Assembly (NCBI GenBank): GCA_030533445.1 | Contig: CM060081.1 | Coordinates: 36,069,111-36,133,110, forward strand | Direction: 5' to 3' | Length of the DNA stretch: 64,000 bases | Source of the DNA: Cyprinodon diabolis | Lineage: Eukaryota; Chordata; Actinopteri; Cyprinodontiformes; Cyprinodontidae | Part shown: positions 12,452-22,472 of the stretch, piece by piece | Layout: each line of letters begins with the position of its first letter | Position numbering within the stretch: the first letter of the stretch is position 1 | Position numbers and translations under genes: made by a program | Notes under the pieces: generated by a model | Told to the model about the DNA's origin: nothing | Databases searched by the model: none | Seen by the model: the letters and a program-made list of their open reading frames with translations, nothing else

Positions 12452-13091
12452 TGTCATACTCCCAGTCGTGGGTGCAGGCTGGGTTTTTCCTTTTTTCTCT
12501 CTCTGCAGGACTGGACGGGCAGGTGCTCCTCATCAAGCTGATTCCCACCCTTTTTAAGGAGCTGGGACCAGGAGGAAGGCGTCAGTTCGTTAATTTTCCA
12601 GCGTTGGTACAACTGATCCAGAACCAAGCCTAGCACCTTAGCTTTGCCTGAATCTAACCCTGTCCTCTCTACTCCCTTCTCCTAGAACCCAGGATTCCAA
12701 GCCTTGAAACCACTCAGTCAGCCTCTAGGAGCCAGTGAGGCTTCAGGCCTCAGAACCTTAAGAAGCCCTCCTGCCTGAGCTCACCTGCCTGTCCACCCTC
12801 AGACACCACCATCTGATCTCGCCAACTGGACCTGCACCAATAGGCTGGACCACTGGACACCATCCTCCCAAACAGACGCCAAGCCGTCCTCTCTGTGAGT
12901 CTCACACATCCCTCACTCCTCTACCAGCACCGAACTGTTGCTCACCTGTCACCAAACCTCTTCCAGCAGTATCCTGACAACCCTGCCTGCCGGACTCCTC
13001 TCTGTACTACCACAAATTTTCAATAAAACCCTTAACTGATCATTGCCTCCGTGATTGCTCCTATTCAGAGTCTGAAAACCCAAACATGACA
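12452..13091 (+). mobile_element. Solo LTR with TSD GACAT, gypsy-like
   Basis: A 640-bp unit begins TGTCATACTCC and ends CAAACATGACA. It is flanked by perfect GACAT duplications at 12447-12451 and 13092-13096. A polyadenylation signal AATAAA lies at 13022-13027 near the end, fixing plus orientation. The ATGACA end is the same as in both full gypsy elements of the window, where it supplies the gag start codon. A pyrimidine tract ending CTGCAG at about 12485-12510 looks like a splice acceptor but is part of the LTR. Confidence 0.85.
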
Positions 13092-13096
13092 GACAT

Positions 13097-13869
13097 TTAG
13101 TTAATGTAAACCTCTAACTGTAGTTCGATTCATCAGATTCAAAAATGTGGTGTTATATTTGCTTTTCACTTAAATGAAAAAAAGTTAATAAGCCAGGTTT
13201 AATTTAAAATTAAAGTCTGTGGAATATCTAAATATTTCTCAAGATCCTCACCTTTTTTTCCTATATAACTAAGGTGCTGAGTCATGTTACTGATCAATGT
13301 GTAAATCCAATCAGGATGTCTGGCTTGTGAGCCAGTTACACTCCTTTGAGCAATTCTCTTGGGTCTATGTGCTGAATTGATTTAGTTTGGAGAATGGGAC
13401 CATCAGACCAACTCCATCCCTGTTTATTACAGATGTTAAACAGGCCAGTATGCAGAACTCTGATGGTGAAAAAAAAGGAAGGGTTTTTGGGTGAACAGTT
13501 CTAAAAAATATATACATTACTCATCCAGGGGATGTATAGAATTTAAAATATATTAATAAATTATAGGTATAAATTAATTAGGCGAACATTGTAAATAGGG
13601 GTAAAAACTGGACAAACTTCATGCAGCAGTCAGTTCATTACAGTTACAAAATAATTTGCAAAAGGTTAGAAAACAACATCTTAATAACTAAGCTGCTGCA
13701 GCAACCATTTTTGTTCTCATTAGATCTTATAGTTTGGTGCCACTTTCTCAGATTTCCTGGAGGGTTTTTTCTTGTTTTTTATATTAAAACTGAAATTGAT
13801 CAGATATATGAGTTAAACCAGTCTAGTGCTGTTCCTTTAATTCCTACAAAATATTCAAGTCTTTCTAAA
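13097..13869. other. Non-coding; right part may be LINE 3' flank
   Basis: No gene is seen. From about 13620 to 13869 the sequence may belong to the adjacent minus-strand LINE, but no motif proves it. Confidence 0.4.
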
Positions 13870-15035
13870 AAAAATATTATGATCAACTGTATCAAATGCA
13901 GCACTGAGATTCAATAGGACAAGTACAGATACAAGTCCATTATCTGAGGCCATGAGAATATCATTAGGGACTTTCATCAGAGCTGTTTCAGTGCTATGAT
14001 GAGCCAGACTGAAACTTCAAAAAGTTAATTATGGTGTAAGTGGTCACACACTTGTTTGGCAACTACTTTCTCAAGAATTTTAGATAAGAAAGGAAGATTG
14101 GATATAGGACTATAATTGACCAAGTCATTTGGGTTAAGAGAGTTTTCTTAAGCAAAGTTTAATTACAGCAACCTTAAAAGCCTTTGGTACATACCCCTGT
14201 GTCAGGGATAGATTAATAACATCCAAAATGGAGGAGGGGATCAAAGGGATATACCTTTTTAAATACCCTGGTTGGAACTGGATCTAAAATACAAGTTGAA
14301 GGCTTAGATGAAGAGAATAGTTTTGCTAACTTTGAAAGTTCAACTGGTTCAAAGCAGCCTAAACCCAATTCAGATTCTATGGCTACCTCAGATGCTGCCT
14401 CACCTTCCGGAATTAAACCAATCGTAGATAGAGGAGTGCAAATGATCTTATTTTTTATTATTATCACAACAGCCTCTTTTTTTATTATTTATTCTTATTT
14501 TTAAAAATTTTATAAAATCATTAGTGCTAAGAGCAAGTGGAATGGATGGTTCTACAGAGCTATGGCTCTGGGTGAGTTTGGCAACTGTATTAAAAAGATA
14601 TCTAAGATTGTTCTTATTATCCTCTATTAATGATGAGACATGTGCTGCTCTTGCTTTACAAAAGGTCCTCTTATACAGCAGTAAACAATTTTTCCAGACT
14701 AGGTAGGATTCCAATAGGCCTGTGAAGTAAGATTTTCTCCCCGAACATTTCCTTGCATTTTTCTTCAAAGTGCACAGCTCTGCATTAAACCAAGGAGCCA
14801 GCTTTCTATTTTTAATGTCTTTCATTTTCAAAGGCAGTAGGCAGAGAACTAACAACCCCATCAACAAAATCATCAACCCGTAAAGGGGAATAAACTTTTT
14901 TTTTTTTTTACAGTGTCCTGTCTGGCAATTTGGCAATAAGAATAATTGTCTTGATGCCAAAAAGAGCCCAACAGATATTACTTTCACAAGTGGAGCAGTA
15001 TGGCAATTGCCATATTGTTCAGCTTGTTTCATGCA
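13870..15035 (-). pseudogene. LINE (L2/Rex-like) polyprotein remnant
   Basis: On the minus strand this is a decayed non-LTR retrotransposon. From 15032 downwards it encodes the linker between endonuclease and RT (NRKLAPWFNAELCTLKKNAR, then SLIEDNKNNLRYLFNTVAKL and SSVEPSIPLALSTNDFIKF). Next come the RT N-terminal pieces SSSKPSTCILDPVPTRVFK, GYVPKAFKVAVIK and NLPFLSKILEKVVAKQVCDH. The last pieces are [20 protein letters not shown] and [10 protein letters not shown] near 13880-13995. At least two frameshifts and stops separate the pieces, and no palm catalytic motif follows. It is a distinct family from the 1.5-kb copy. It is non-functional. Confidence 0.8.
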
Positions 15036-15399
15036 TCTAAATTAATTTATTATAATTATGCTGGGAGTTTTACAGATTATATGGACACTGCAATGTAAAT
15101 AGAACAGAAAAAAGGGGAATAAACTAAGCTTTTGCACTCTGCAGCACTGCTCAGCAACACAGAGGAGAGAGAAAGTGATCATAAGAGAAGAGAAAGTGAT
15201 AATGATCTGCCAAAGGGAAACCCTCCTTTGCGGGAGAAGAACTCCTTTAAAGTAATCCTGAAGGTTATTAAAAAGTGGTCAGAGAGAAAGGGGTTGTGAG
15301 GAAACATTGTTATTTCTTCACATTCTATGCCATATGTCACACAAGTTCCAAAGTATGAAGATGAGAATGTGTGAGTCTATTGACATTTTGAACAAAGCC
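15036..15399. other. Non-coding spacer
   Basis: AT-rich spacer with a purine-rich GAGAGAGAAAG stretch near 15160-15200. No gene is seen. Confidence 0.5.

Positions 15400-15479
<80 letters not shown>
15400..15479. repeat. (TA)n microsatellite
   Basis: An almost pure TA array with a GT and a CA interruption near 15409-15431. It abuts the LTR element at 15480. A second TA array begins on the other side of that element. Confidence 0.9.
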
Positions 15480-15482
<3 letters not shown>

Positions 15483-15971
15483 CATGATCAGCAGGATTAC
15501 TAGCCCAGATGCAGAACACACAGACAGAGAGGCAGGGGAAAAGTCCAATTGTTTATTGGATGCAACAGGGTTCTACCTGGGAGGCAGAGAGGACAAGGCA
15601 GGTTAGGTTCAGGTTTACAGGTTCTGGTTCACAGGTTCACAGGTTCAGACAGACAGGGTGGGTCAGGCTTGTTTAACCAAAACTTAGTTCAACAATCCGG
15701 CTCAGAATGGAGCTCTCCTCCAGCTTATGAAGGGAGAGCTCTTTAATCAGCAGATGGGGATCAGCTGTGGGCGCTGAGCACCAGCTCCCAGGAAAGGATC
15801 CACGGCGCCCTCTGGTGGGCAGGCCTCTGGATCCCAACCGACAGCAGAACCCTTCAGAAAGGGATCCACATCGCCCTCTGGAGGGCAGACCTCTGGATCC
15901 CAACAGACAACAGAAGCTCACAGAAAGGGATCCACGTCGCCCTCTGGAGGGCAGACCTCTGAATCCCAACA
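15480..15971 (-). repeat. 3' LTR of the minus-strand element
   Basis: This is the downstream LTR in minus orientation, 492 bp. It contains an AATAAA signal (plus 15552-15557), a CATAAG TATA-like box (15724-15729) and the predicted RNA start (15701). It also carries three 66-bp tandem units at about 15798-15971. Confidence 0.85.
15798..15971. repeat. 66-bp tandem repeat in LTR, ~2.6 units
   Basis: The unit GGGATCCACATCGCCCTCTG... is 66 bp long and is repeated almost three times up to the LTR edge. The terminal TGTTGGGATC of the LTR (minus reading) is itself the start of a unit, so the LTR end motif recurs internally. The same array is in the other LTR at about 17604-17776. Confidence 0.85.
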
Positions 15972-16154
15972 GTGACACCCCCCCCCCCCCTCAAGGGCGG
16001 ATACCAGACGCCCCAAAATAAAAAAAAAACCCAAAAACAAAAAACAACCCACCCAGGGCGGGCGGAGGGGGAATCCGGCAAGGAGGGCCAGGCACAGAAA
16101 CAGAACAGGGTCCGAAACTCAAAACAACCCACCCAGGGTGAGCGAGGACTGGGA

Positions 16155-16310
16155 AAGTCTCAGGTGGCCGGCCGTGGGACCGGCAGCAGGGCAGAGTCTA
16201 AGGTGACCGGCCGCGGGGCCGGAGGCAAGACAGAGTCTCAGGTGGCCGCCGTGGGACCGGCAGCAGGGCAGAGCCTCAGGTGACCGGCCGCGGGACCGGA
16301 GCAGAGGCAG
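16155..16310 (-). repeat. 39-bp GC-rich minisatellite
   Basis: About four units of roughly 39 bp, each with a GGTGACCGGCCGCGGG-type core followed by GCAGGGCAGAGTCT. It is the most downstream of the arrays inside the minus-strand LTR element. Confidence 0.75.
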
Positions 16311-16344
16311 ACACTCCGCGGGCCGGAGTCTCAGAAGCCGTAGG

Positions 16345-16632
16345 GATCTTGTAGGAGGACGCCACCTCTGCTTCAGCAGGAAGCACCAAGGGAAACGCCG
16401 CCTCCGCTTCTGCAGGAAGCTCCGAGGAGGACGCCGTCTCTGCTTCTGCAGGAAGCTCCGAAGAGGACGCCGTCTCTGCTTCTGCAGGTAGCTCCGAAGA
16501 GGACGCCGTCTCTGCTTCTGCAGGAAGCTCCGAAGAGGACGCCGTCTCAGCTTCTGCAGGAAGCTCCAAGGGGACGCCGTCTCAGCTTCTGCAGGAAGCT
16601 CCCAGGAGAACGCCGTCTCAGCTTCTGCTGGT
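16345..16632 (-). repeat. 36-bp minisatellite, ELPAEAETASSS repeat
   Basis: Tandem 36-bp units (GAGGACGCCGTCTCTGCTTC then TGCAGGAAGCTCCGAA on the plus strand) encode on the minus strand a 12-residue repeat ELPAEAETASSS. About seven to eight units occur, with small indels at 16570-16620 that break the frame. Confidence 0.85.
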
Positions 16633-17295
16633 CTGCAACAGGCTCAGACAGGGCCGCCCACTGCGGCTCCAAATCAGGAACACAGGAAACCGCTGACTGC
16701 GGCTCCGAATCAGGAACACAGGAAACCACCGACTGTGGCTCCGAATCAGGAACTGAAGAGGCAGCCGATTGCGGCTCCACATCAGGAACACCGGAAACTG
16801 CCTCTGTGGCTCCGAATCAGGAACTGAAGAGGCCGCCGATTGTGGCTCCACATCAGGAACACCGGAAACCGCTGACTCCGGCTCCGAAACAGGAACAGAG
16901 GAAGCCGCCGATTGCGGTTCCGAATCAGGAACACCGGAAACCACCGACTGTGGCTCCGATTCAGGAGTCTCTGGGAGACACAGAGCAGGCTCAGGGGTCT
17001 CCAGAGGGCTCATAGCGGGCTCAGGGGTCTCCAGACGGCTCAGAGCGGGCTCAGGGGTCTCCAGACGGCTCAGAGTGGGCTCAGGGGTCTCCAGACGGCT
17101 CAGAGCGGGCTCAGGGGTCTTCAGACGGCTCAGAGCAGGCTCAGGGGTCTTCAGACGCCTCAGAATCTCCAGCCATCGATGGAACGACACCGTCCAGGGT
17201 GGTTCCGTGGAGTCAGTTGGTTCCTCCTCATACATCCTCAGGAATGTCTCCGTTGGGTCTGCTGGGCTAGTCTGTTGGCCGGATTGTTCTGTCAT
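16618..17295 (-). CDS. Repeat-rich gag-derived open frame of the non-autonomous element
   Basis: The frame begins at the ATG formed by the last six bases of the 5' LTR (plus 17293-17295) and runs 225 codons. Residues 1-14 (MTEQSGQQTSPADP) match the gag start of the element at 49 kb. Residues ~15-45 are acidic and unique (MYEEEPTDSTEPPWTVSFHR). The rest consists of the 10-residue LETPEPALSR repeats and then the 12-residue SEPQSAVSGVPD repeats. No capsid or CCHC knuckle is present. The frame ends at 16618 after indels. The same frame reopens from 16569 with the third repeat type. Whether a protein is made is unknown. The product would be low-complexity, Pro/Glu/Ser-rich and without a known fold. 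Confidence 0.45.
   Translation of the reverse strand: MTEQSGQQTSPADPTETFLRMYEEEPTDSTEPPWTVSFHRWLEILRRLKTPEPALSRLKTPEPALSRLETPEPTLSRLETPEPALSRLETPEPAMSPLETPEPALCLPETPESEPQSVVSGVPDSEPQSAASSVPVSEPESAVSGVPDVEPQSAASSVPDSEPQRQFPVFLMWSRNRLPLQFLIRSHSRWFPVFLIRSRSQRFPVFLIWSRSGRPCLSLLQTSRS
16655..16970 (-). repeat. 36-bp minisatellite, EPQSAxSxVPDS repeat
   Basis: Eight to nine diverged units of 36 bp, with plus-strand core GACTGCGGCTCCGAATCAGG followed by AACAC(A/C)GGAAAC. On the minus strand they encode a 12-residue repeat of type SEPQSAVSGVPD. Confidence 0.85.
16970..17168 (-). repeat. 30-bp minisatellite, LETPEPALSR repeat
   Basis: About seven 30-bp units (GGCTCAGGGGTCTCCAGACG then GCTCAGAGCG on the plus strand) encode on the minus strand the decapeptide LETPEPALSR. 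They follow directly after a short unique gag-derived segment. Confidence 0.9.
17278..17288 (-). promoter_or_regulatory. Predicted self-priming primer-binding site (minus element)
   Basis: The minus-strand sequence AACAATCCGGC lies one base (G, 17289) inside the 5' LTR end and pairs perfectly with the 11-mer at the predicted RNA 5' end. No TGG-starting tRNA primer site is present here. Confidence 0.7.
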
Positions 17296-17776
17296 GATCA
17301 GCAGGATTACTAGCCCAGATGCAGAACACACAGACAGAGAGGCAGGGGAAAAGTCCAATTGTTTATTGGATGCAACAGGGTTCTACCTGGGAGGCAGAGA
17401 GGACAAGGCAGGTTAGGTTCAGGTTTCAGGTTCTGGTTCACAGGTTCACAGGTTCAGACAGGGTGGCTCAGGCTTGTTTAACCAAAACTTAGCTCAACAA
17501 TCCGGCTCAGAATGGAGCTCTCCTCCAGCTTATGAAGGGAGAGCTCTTTAATCAGCAGATGGGGATCAGCTGTGGGCGCTGAGCACCAGCTCCCAGGAAA
17601 GGATCCACCGCGCCCTCTGGTGGGCAAGCCTCTGGATCCCAACCGACAGCAGAACCCTTCAGAAAGGGATCCACATCGCCCTCTGGAGGGCAGACCTCTG
17701 GATCCCAACAGACAACAGAAGCTCACAGAAAGGGATCCATGTCGCCCTCTGGAGGGCAGACCTCTGGATCCCAACA
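17290..17776 (-). repeat. 5' LTR of the minus-strand element
   Basis: 487-bp LTR with TG...CA ends, the same internal 66-bp repeats, an AATAAA signal (plus 17362-17367) and a terminal ATGACA that supplies the gag start codon. Confidence 0.85.
17496..17506 (-). promoter_or_regulatory. Predicted RNA start and self-primer of the minus element
   Basis: On the minus strand the 11-mer GCCGGATTGTT begins at 17506, 28 nt downstream of a CATAAG TATA-like box (plus 17529-17534). It is the exact complement of the 11 nt at 17278-17288 just inside the LTR. The geometry is that of Tf1-type self-priming. Confidence 0.7.
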
Positions 17777-17780
17777 TACA

Positions 17781-17823
<43 letters not shown>

Positions 17824-17900
17824 CACACATATAAATATATATATATATATATATATAAAAATTTATAAAATATTTATAATATATATATATATTTTAATTT
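17777..17900. repeat. (TA)n-rich microsatellite
   Basis: TA arrays at about 17781-17818 and 17837-17858 with AT-rich variants up to 17900, directly next to the LTR element. Confidence 0.85.
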
Positions 17901-20899
17901 ATAAAACATTTATAAAATACATCTTCATACCTACATGTAAACAAACATATGCATACCTACACAAACACATCTGGCCAAGATCGGCATTCAGGGTACTGCG
18001 ACCCCCACACCCCTGCCGCTGGAACTCCTCTATTTCAAAGTGTTCGCAGAAGTGAGGGATAATTCTTAGCACACCTCTTCCAGCTGATTGGGTACCTGCC
18101 TCCTATGTGATGTTTTAGCCAATCACAGCAGCAGAAGCAGCTGAGATGTATCACTGTCTTTATTTGATTCATGGAGTTCACAGATAAATCCAACTCTTAC
18201 CAAATCGGTTAGGGAGGAATGTGCAAACATCTCTCCCGTCCACAAAGGTAAAAATATAATATATAAAAATATATTTTTATTGATGATGTGTGAGTCTTTT
18301 AAACCCTAATAATACCTGCCTGTTGTGTGTCAGATCTAATTTTTTCCAAAGTCATTTATCTAATTGGGACAGTTCCTCTCTCTGGATAAAAAGTCATCTT
18401 CATTATTTATGTGGAAATATTTGGAAAAGGAAATAGAGCAGGGCCCTTGATCTAAGTACATAGTGTAATAGTTGATAAGGCTGCAGCCATGGATGTCTAC
18501 TCATTTACAGACGTGTATGATGTGATGATGTGGCATTCTGGAGTTGTATAAAATGCGCTATAACTGTGATTCTGGACCACTTCAATGAGATTTGAGCTAT
18601 GTTGATAAGTGCTGCCTTCTGTAACTCAAGGCAAATTCTCTGTCTGAGTAAGATTACAATTTCCATCAAAATTTGTTGTCATGTCTCATGGTTATTTAAT
18701 GGATATACATTATGAAGTGTTATTTAGGAATTTGTCCTGTGTGATCCCTTCCAAGGAAAACAACTGGAGAGAGAAACCTTAAAAGTGTAAACACAGAGCT
18801 TTCCTTAACATGTCTTTTTGCTTGTTTTTCAAAAAGAAACAGAGAATAAACCAGTCCAGCTAAAACTAGTGCAGCTATGATTGTTTTGCTTCAGCCTTCT
18901 TCCTCTAGTTGACAGGAGGACGTCATACACTTCACTGCATTTCATTGGTCTAAACCATTTCTGTATCGGGACGACCATTCCTGCTTGCTCCTGGCAAGAT
19001 CCATTTTCGGGGGTTGTGAATTCAGAAATATCCTGAAAATTCAACTTGCTTGCTTGTGTTTCATGGCGCTGCCCCTATTCACTAATGTCACAACTTTCAT
19101 AATTTGCAAACCTATTTTGTCCATGTGTTTATGAGCAAACAACCACATTTACATTGTTAACCCCTTAACATCTTGGCCTTTGGAGTGAAATCTAACCCAG
19201 TTCTAAAGAATTTTGTTATTTTTAAGATTTGCTTGACACATGCTTGCAATCACTACTGAGATAGAGAAGCTCAGGTTAATGGGATTCACACAGATAATTG
19301 CTGTGGTGAATATCTCATGACTGTACTAAACATAGTAAATCTGCCAAATCACCCTATAGCTTGTCAGTCAACAGACACAAGCCAAGCTAAACTTATAATT
19401 TAAGCATATGTTGAATTATTAGTTATATATATATACTGTACTAAACATATACAAATGAAAAAAAAAACAGATTTTAGAAGTTGTTTAACAAGGCGTTTGT
19501 GTACTTCTGCTAGTCTTTTGTTGGTAATTAGGGCCGTTTGAAACAGTTTGGTCTTTGTTCACTGTAACTTCATGTCCTTTTCTTTTATGTGCACTGTCTT
19601 TTTTGTTTATGATAATAGCAGCTGAAAGGCATTGTGTGCGGATGAATGCATTTTGCAATGCAAGTTTGACAGCACAGATCTGATGGGAGTCTTAAATAGA
19701 GAGAAGAAAGAAATGGAAAACCAACAAAAAAAAGGTCTGGTTTTTGTGTGTGTGTGGTTTATATGTGTATCCTGCATGTTTGTTTTTTTTTCTGTTTTTT
19801 TTGGTTTTGTTTGTTTTTGTGTGTTTGTTTTCTTATTAAAACAAATGCATAAACCACCCTCCTTCCAGCTTCACCACCAGTTTTGGACACATATTCCAAA
19901 ACTGCCTCAGGAGGCATCCTTAAAAAGAATGAGCCTGATCCCTACATAGGACACCATTGTTTCCTTGCACAAGTGCAGCCTTTCTTGCATTATGCTTTAT
20001 TTAATTTCTAAATGATGTATCTAAATTTCAAAGCAATCCTTATACCAGATGAGGGCTCAGTCTTTAGAAGCACTGCACGAAGACAAGGAAAATGGCTGAT
20101 TTCAATTGTAGTCTGTCATTTCTTGTTTAACTTGGCTTGCTCATTTAAAAAGTTGGGGGGTATATGCAAAAACAGGTATACATAACACAGAAGCATTTTT
20201 TGTCAACAAGCCCACTGACCTTAAAGTCAACCATTTGGAAGCAGGGTTGGATATTTATGTTTTTTCTCAAAATTAGCATCATATTTACTCACTATATCAG
20301 AAAAAAGTGGATCTACGTAAGTGTAGTGGTTCCAAAAAAGTTAAACACTTTGTTTCCAAGTTCAATGGATTATTATTATTTTTTTTTTTTTTGGAATGAC
20401 TATGACCTGGATGACTGAGAATCTTCACCAGCCAGTGTAATGGTGTGTTCACAACTGAGGTGGTGATGAGTACAGTGGATTCACATAGAATTCCTACACA
20501 AGCCATGCGGTGAAGGGCTGTGAAGTGGCAATGTGAACTTCATGCAGTGTGCTCCTACCTCACCTCCTTCTACGATAGAGCTAAGGTGTTGTCAAAAGGC
20601 AAAACCACATGGAGAGAGAGGAGCGATGATCATTAAAGTTAAAATTAACAGAAGTTTTCTATGAAATCACGACACTGCAACTGATCAGGGACTGTTTGTG
20701 GGCTAAGCTTTTTTCACTTTAATTTACATACAGAGCAAATAATGTTAACAAAGGTACAAATAAGGAATGCTCTCAAGAGATCTTTAGATGGCTTTAAAAA
20801 AAAACAGTTTTAATTTAGTTGTAGAACTGTTAGTTGTCCTCACTTACCTCCAGCACAGGGCCCAGCTTGACAATTTTATTTCCATGCAGAGCTTAATAG
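17901..20899. other. Non-coding, no gene seen
   Basis: No gene or element with definable ends. A T/G-rich tract (19735-19840, GTTTGTTTTTGTGTGTTTG) and a T-run near 20380 produce spurious open frames. Confidence 0.5.
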
Positions 20900-21100
20900 G
20901 GTGATAGTTAACCTCTGGGTGACCTAGAAAAAAATAATCTTTATTATCGCTGAAAAAAACAAGATGTGATTTTTTTTTGTTGCAAATTACCATTTTTAAT
21001 GAACAAACCTGCTCTAAAGACGCAATAACCATTCAGTCTATTTGCTGAGTTTTGTTCACGTCTGTGAGGTGTCAGTTTCAAGTACCTGATGCTCCTCCTA
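20900..21100 (+). mobile_element. hAT-like fragment related to the 30.5-kb element
   Basis: The order CCTCTGGGTGACCTAGAAAA, AATAATCTTTA, AACCATTCAGTCTATTTGC and GAGTTTT...GTGTCAG is repeated at 30970-31115 with moderate divergence. It is therefore an internal piece of the same non-autonomous DNA transposon family, without its ends. Confidence 0.55.
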
Positions 21101-21220
21101 TTTAATGATGCGATCCAGAGTTTAAATACAGTGCATCTGAAAAGCAGAGCAGGGAACTAGATGTGGGGCTTATGGAAATCATTGCATTTACCGACTGCTG
21201 TGTGAACGCACCATTAGGAT

Positions 21221-21436
21221 GTGCTTATTGTTTGTTGGCCTGTTGGGATAGAGCAGTGCGCTTGTGTTCTGAGAAGGTTGCAAGTATCCGGTTCGATTCC
21301 CAACAGCCTCTACTCTGGGTTTCTGAGTAAAGCTCTTAAACCCCTGATTACTACCCAGGCACCACATGATGGCAGCCCACTGGTCCCCAAAATGAATTAC
21401 CCCATTGTGGGACAATAAAGGGATTTACAATGTTGC
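21221..21436 (+). mobile_element. tRNA-derived SINE with LINE-type tail
   Basis: The head contains an A-box-like TAGAGCAGTGCG and a canonical B box GGTTCGATTCC (21290-21300). The body has CTCTGGGTTTCTGAGTAAAG and CCAGGCACCACATGATGGCAG. The 3' tail CATTGTGGGACAATAAAGGG is almost identical to the LINE 3' end at 10320. Related copies are at 41.75 kb (minus) and 58.33 kb (plus). Confidence 0.75.
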
Positions 21437-21754
21437 TAGTCTGCCTGAGTTCTCTTCAACATATACGAATTTATGCTGGACCATGACAGGAATTTCTTAG
21501 TCAAGACAAATCATTTTTAGCTGTGGTAATAAAAGTCACGTCAACAACCTAATGAAAACTCACAAATATGTGACAAAGTATTGTATAATAAATTCAACTG
21601 ACTAATGATTATCTTTAGCTCAATGTTATCTTAAGCAGAAGGTTGACAACAAAAGTTTTACTGTTTAAGGCTTGTTTTTTCGCTCTGGACACTAGAAGTA
21701 AGGCTAAGGTCAAACAAATAATGATTTCATCACTTGGGGTAAAAAAAAATAAAT
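21437..21754. other. Non-coding spacer
   Basis: No feature is seen. Confidence 0.5.
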
Positions 21755-21872
<118 letters not shown>

Positions 21873-22146
21873 CATTCACCCACCTTAATGGAAAATTAAG
21901 GGTAGTTTGCAATTTGTTACATAGCACAACCCTTTACACTGCTGTAGTATTACTACCCCCACAAGCCTAACTCCACACTCCCTTTTGTAGGCGAGTCAAA
22001 ATATTGGTGGCTCGAAAGGTAATTAAGGAGATGGTGATCTTTGTGACCTTACCACACCCAACAGACGTGTTTTTTAAAGGTAGCCCTTCCCAACCATGTA
22101 TACATGACAATACAAGGGGTCAAGAAGTAGTCTGAGGGCCATGTTG

Positions 22147-22147
22147 A

Positions 22148-22222
<75 letters not shown>
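22147..22222. repeat. (GAAA)n microsatellite
   Basis: About 19 perfect tetranucleotide units. Confidence 0.95.
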
Positions 22223-22223
<1 letters not shown>

Positions 22224-22390
22224 CGGTTATACAAACAAAGCTTGCATGATTAAAAGAAGACCACAGTTCAAAGAAGATATTAAAATCTATGGTATTTACA
22301 ACTACAGCCACTAGAGGGCTGTAGTTCTACCATGTGCCATTGGGCTACAAAAGCAGAAAGACATTCTTAAATGTATTTTTTAGATAATTC

Positions 22391-22468
<78 letters not shown>
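22391..22468. repeat. (TA)n(CA)n compound microsatellite
   Basis: About 8 TA units followed by about 31 CA units. A short (GT)n lies at 22514-22524. Confidence 0.95.

Positions 22469-22472
<4 letters not shown>

Larger units (their letters stand above)
15480..17776 (-). mobile_element. Non-autonomous Tf1/sushi-like LTR retrotransposon, complete
   Basis: Two direct LTRs (15480-15971 and 17290-17776) enclose 1318 bp. Read on the minus strand, each LTR starts TGTTGGGAT and ends ATCATGACA. They differ by six substitutions and two small indels, so the insertion is fairly recent. A G13 purine tract (plus 15978-15990) lies just before the 3' LTR (left copy). The internal part starts with the first ~14 gag residues of the gypsy type (MTEQSGQQTSPADP), then runs into four blocks of in-frame minisatellites. 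There is no zinc knuckle, protease, RT or integrase, so proteins must come from another element. The flanks are TA arrays, and a clean target duplication cannot be identified. The class is inferred from the shared LTR ends and gag start with the element at 49 kb. Confidence 0.8.

Noticed and set aside
12485..12636. Host exon behind a strong splice acceptor (CTCTCTCTGCAG)
   Set aside because: It lies inside a solo LTR bounded by perfect GACAT duplications.
15307..15606. Ile/Tyr-rich frames over TA arrays (also near 21615-21927 and 17478-17868)
   Set aside because: Pure translation of TA dinucleotide repeats.
15767..16283. Plus-strand open frames over the minus-strand LTR element
   Set aside because: They are shadows created by LTR tandem units and minisatellites whose lengths are multiples of three; the coding logic is on the minus strand from the gag ATG.
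16155..17168. Regular repeats resembling a CRISPR array
   Set aside because: The units are contiguous minisatellites without unique spacers, and the genome is a vertebrate one.
16769..17416. 215-residue plus-strand frame rich in GSGVSRRL repeats
   Set aside because: It is the antisense of the LETPEPALSR and SEPQSA arrays and runs into the LTR without any domain.
21290..21300. tRNA gene suggested by a perfect B box
   Set aside because: The head has no complete cloverleaf, and the copy has SINE body and tail with relatives at 41.75 and 58.33 kb.
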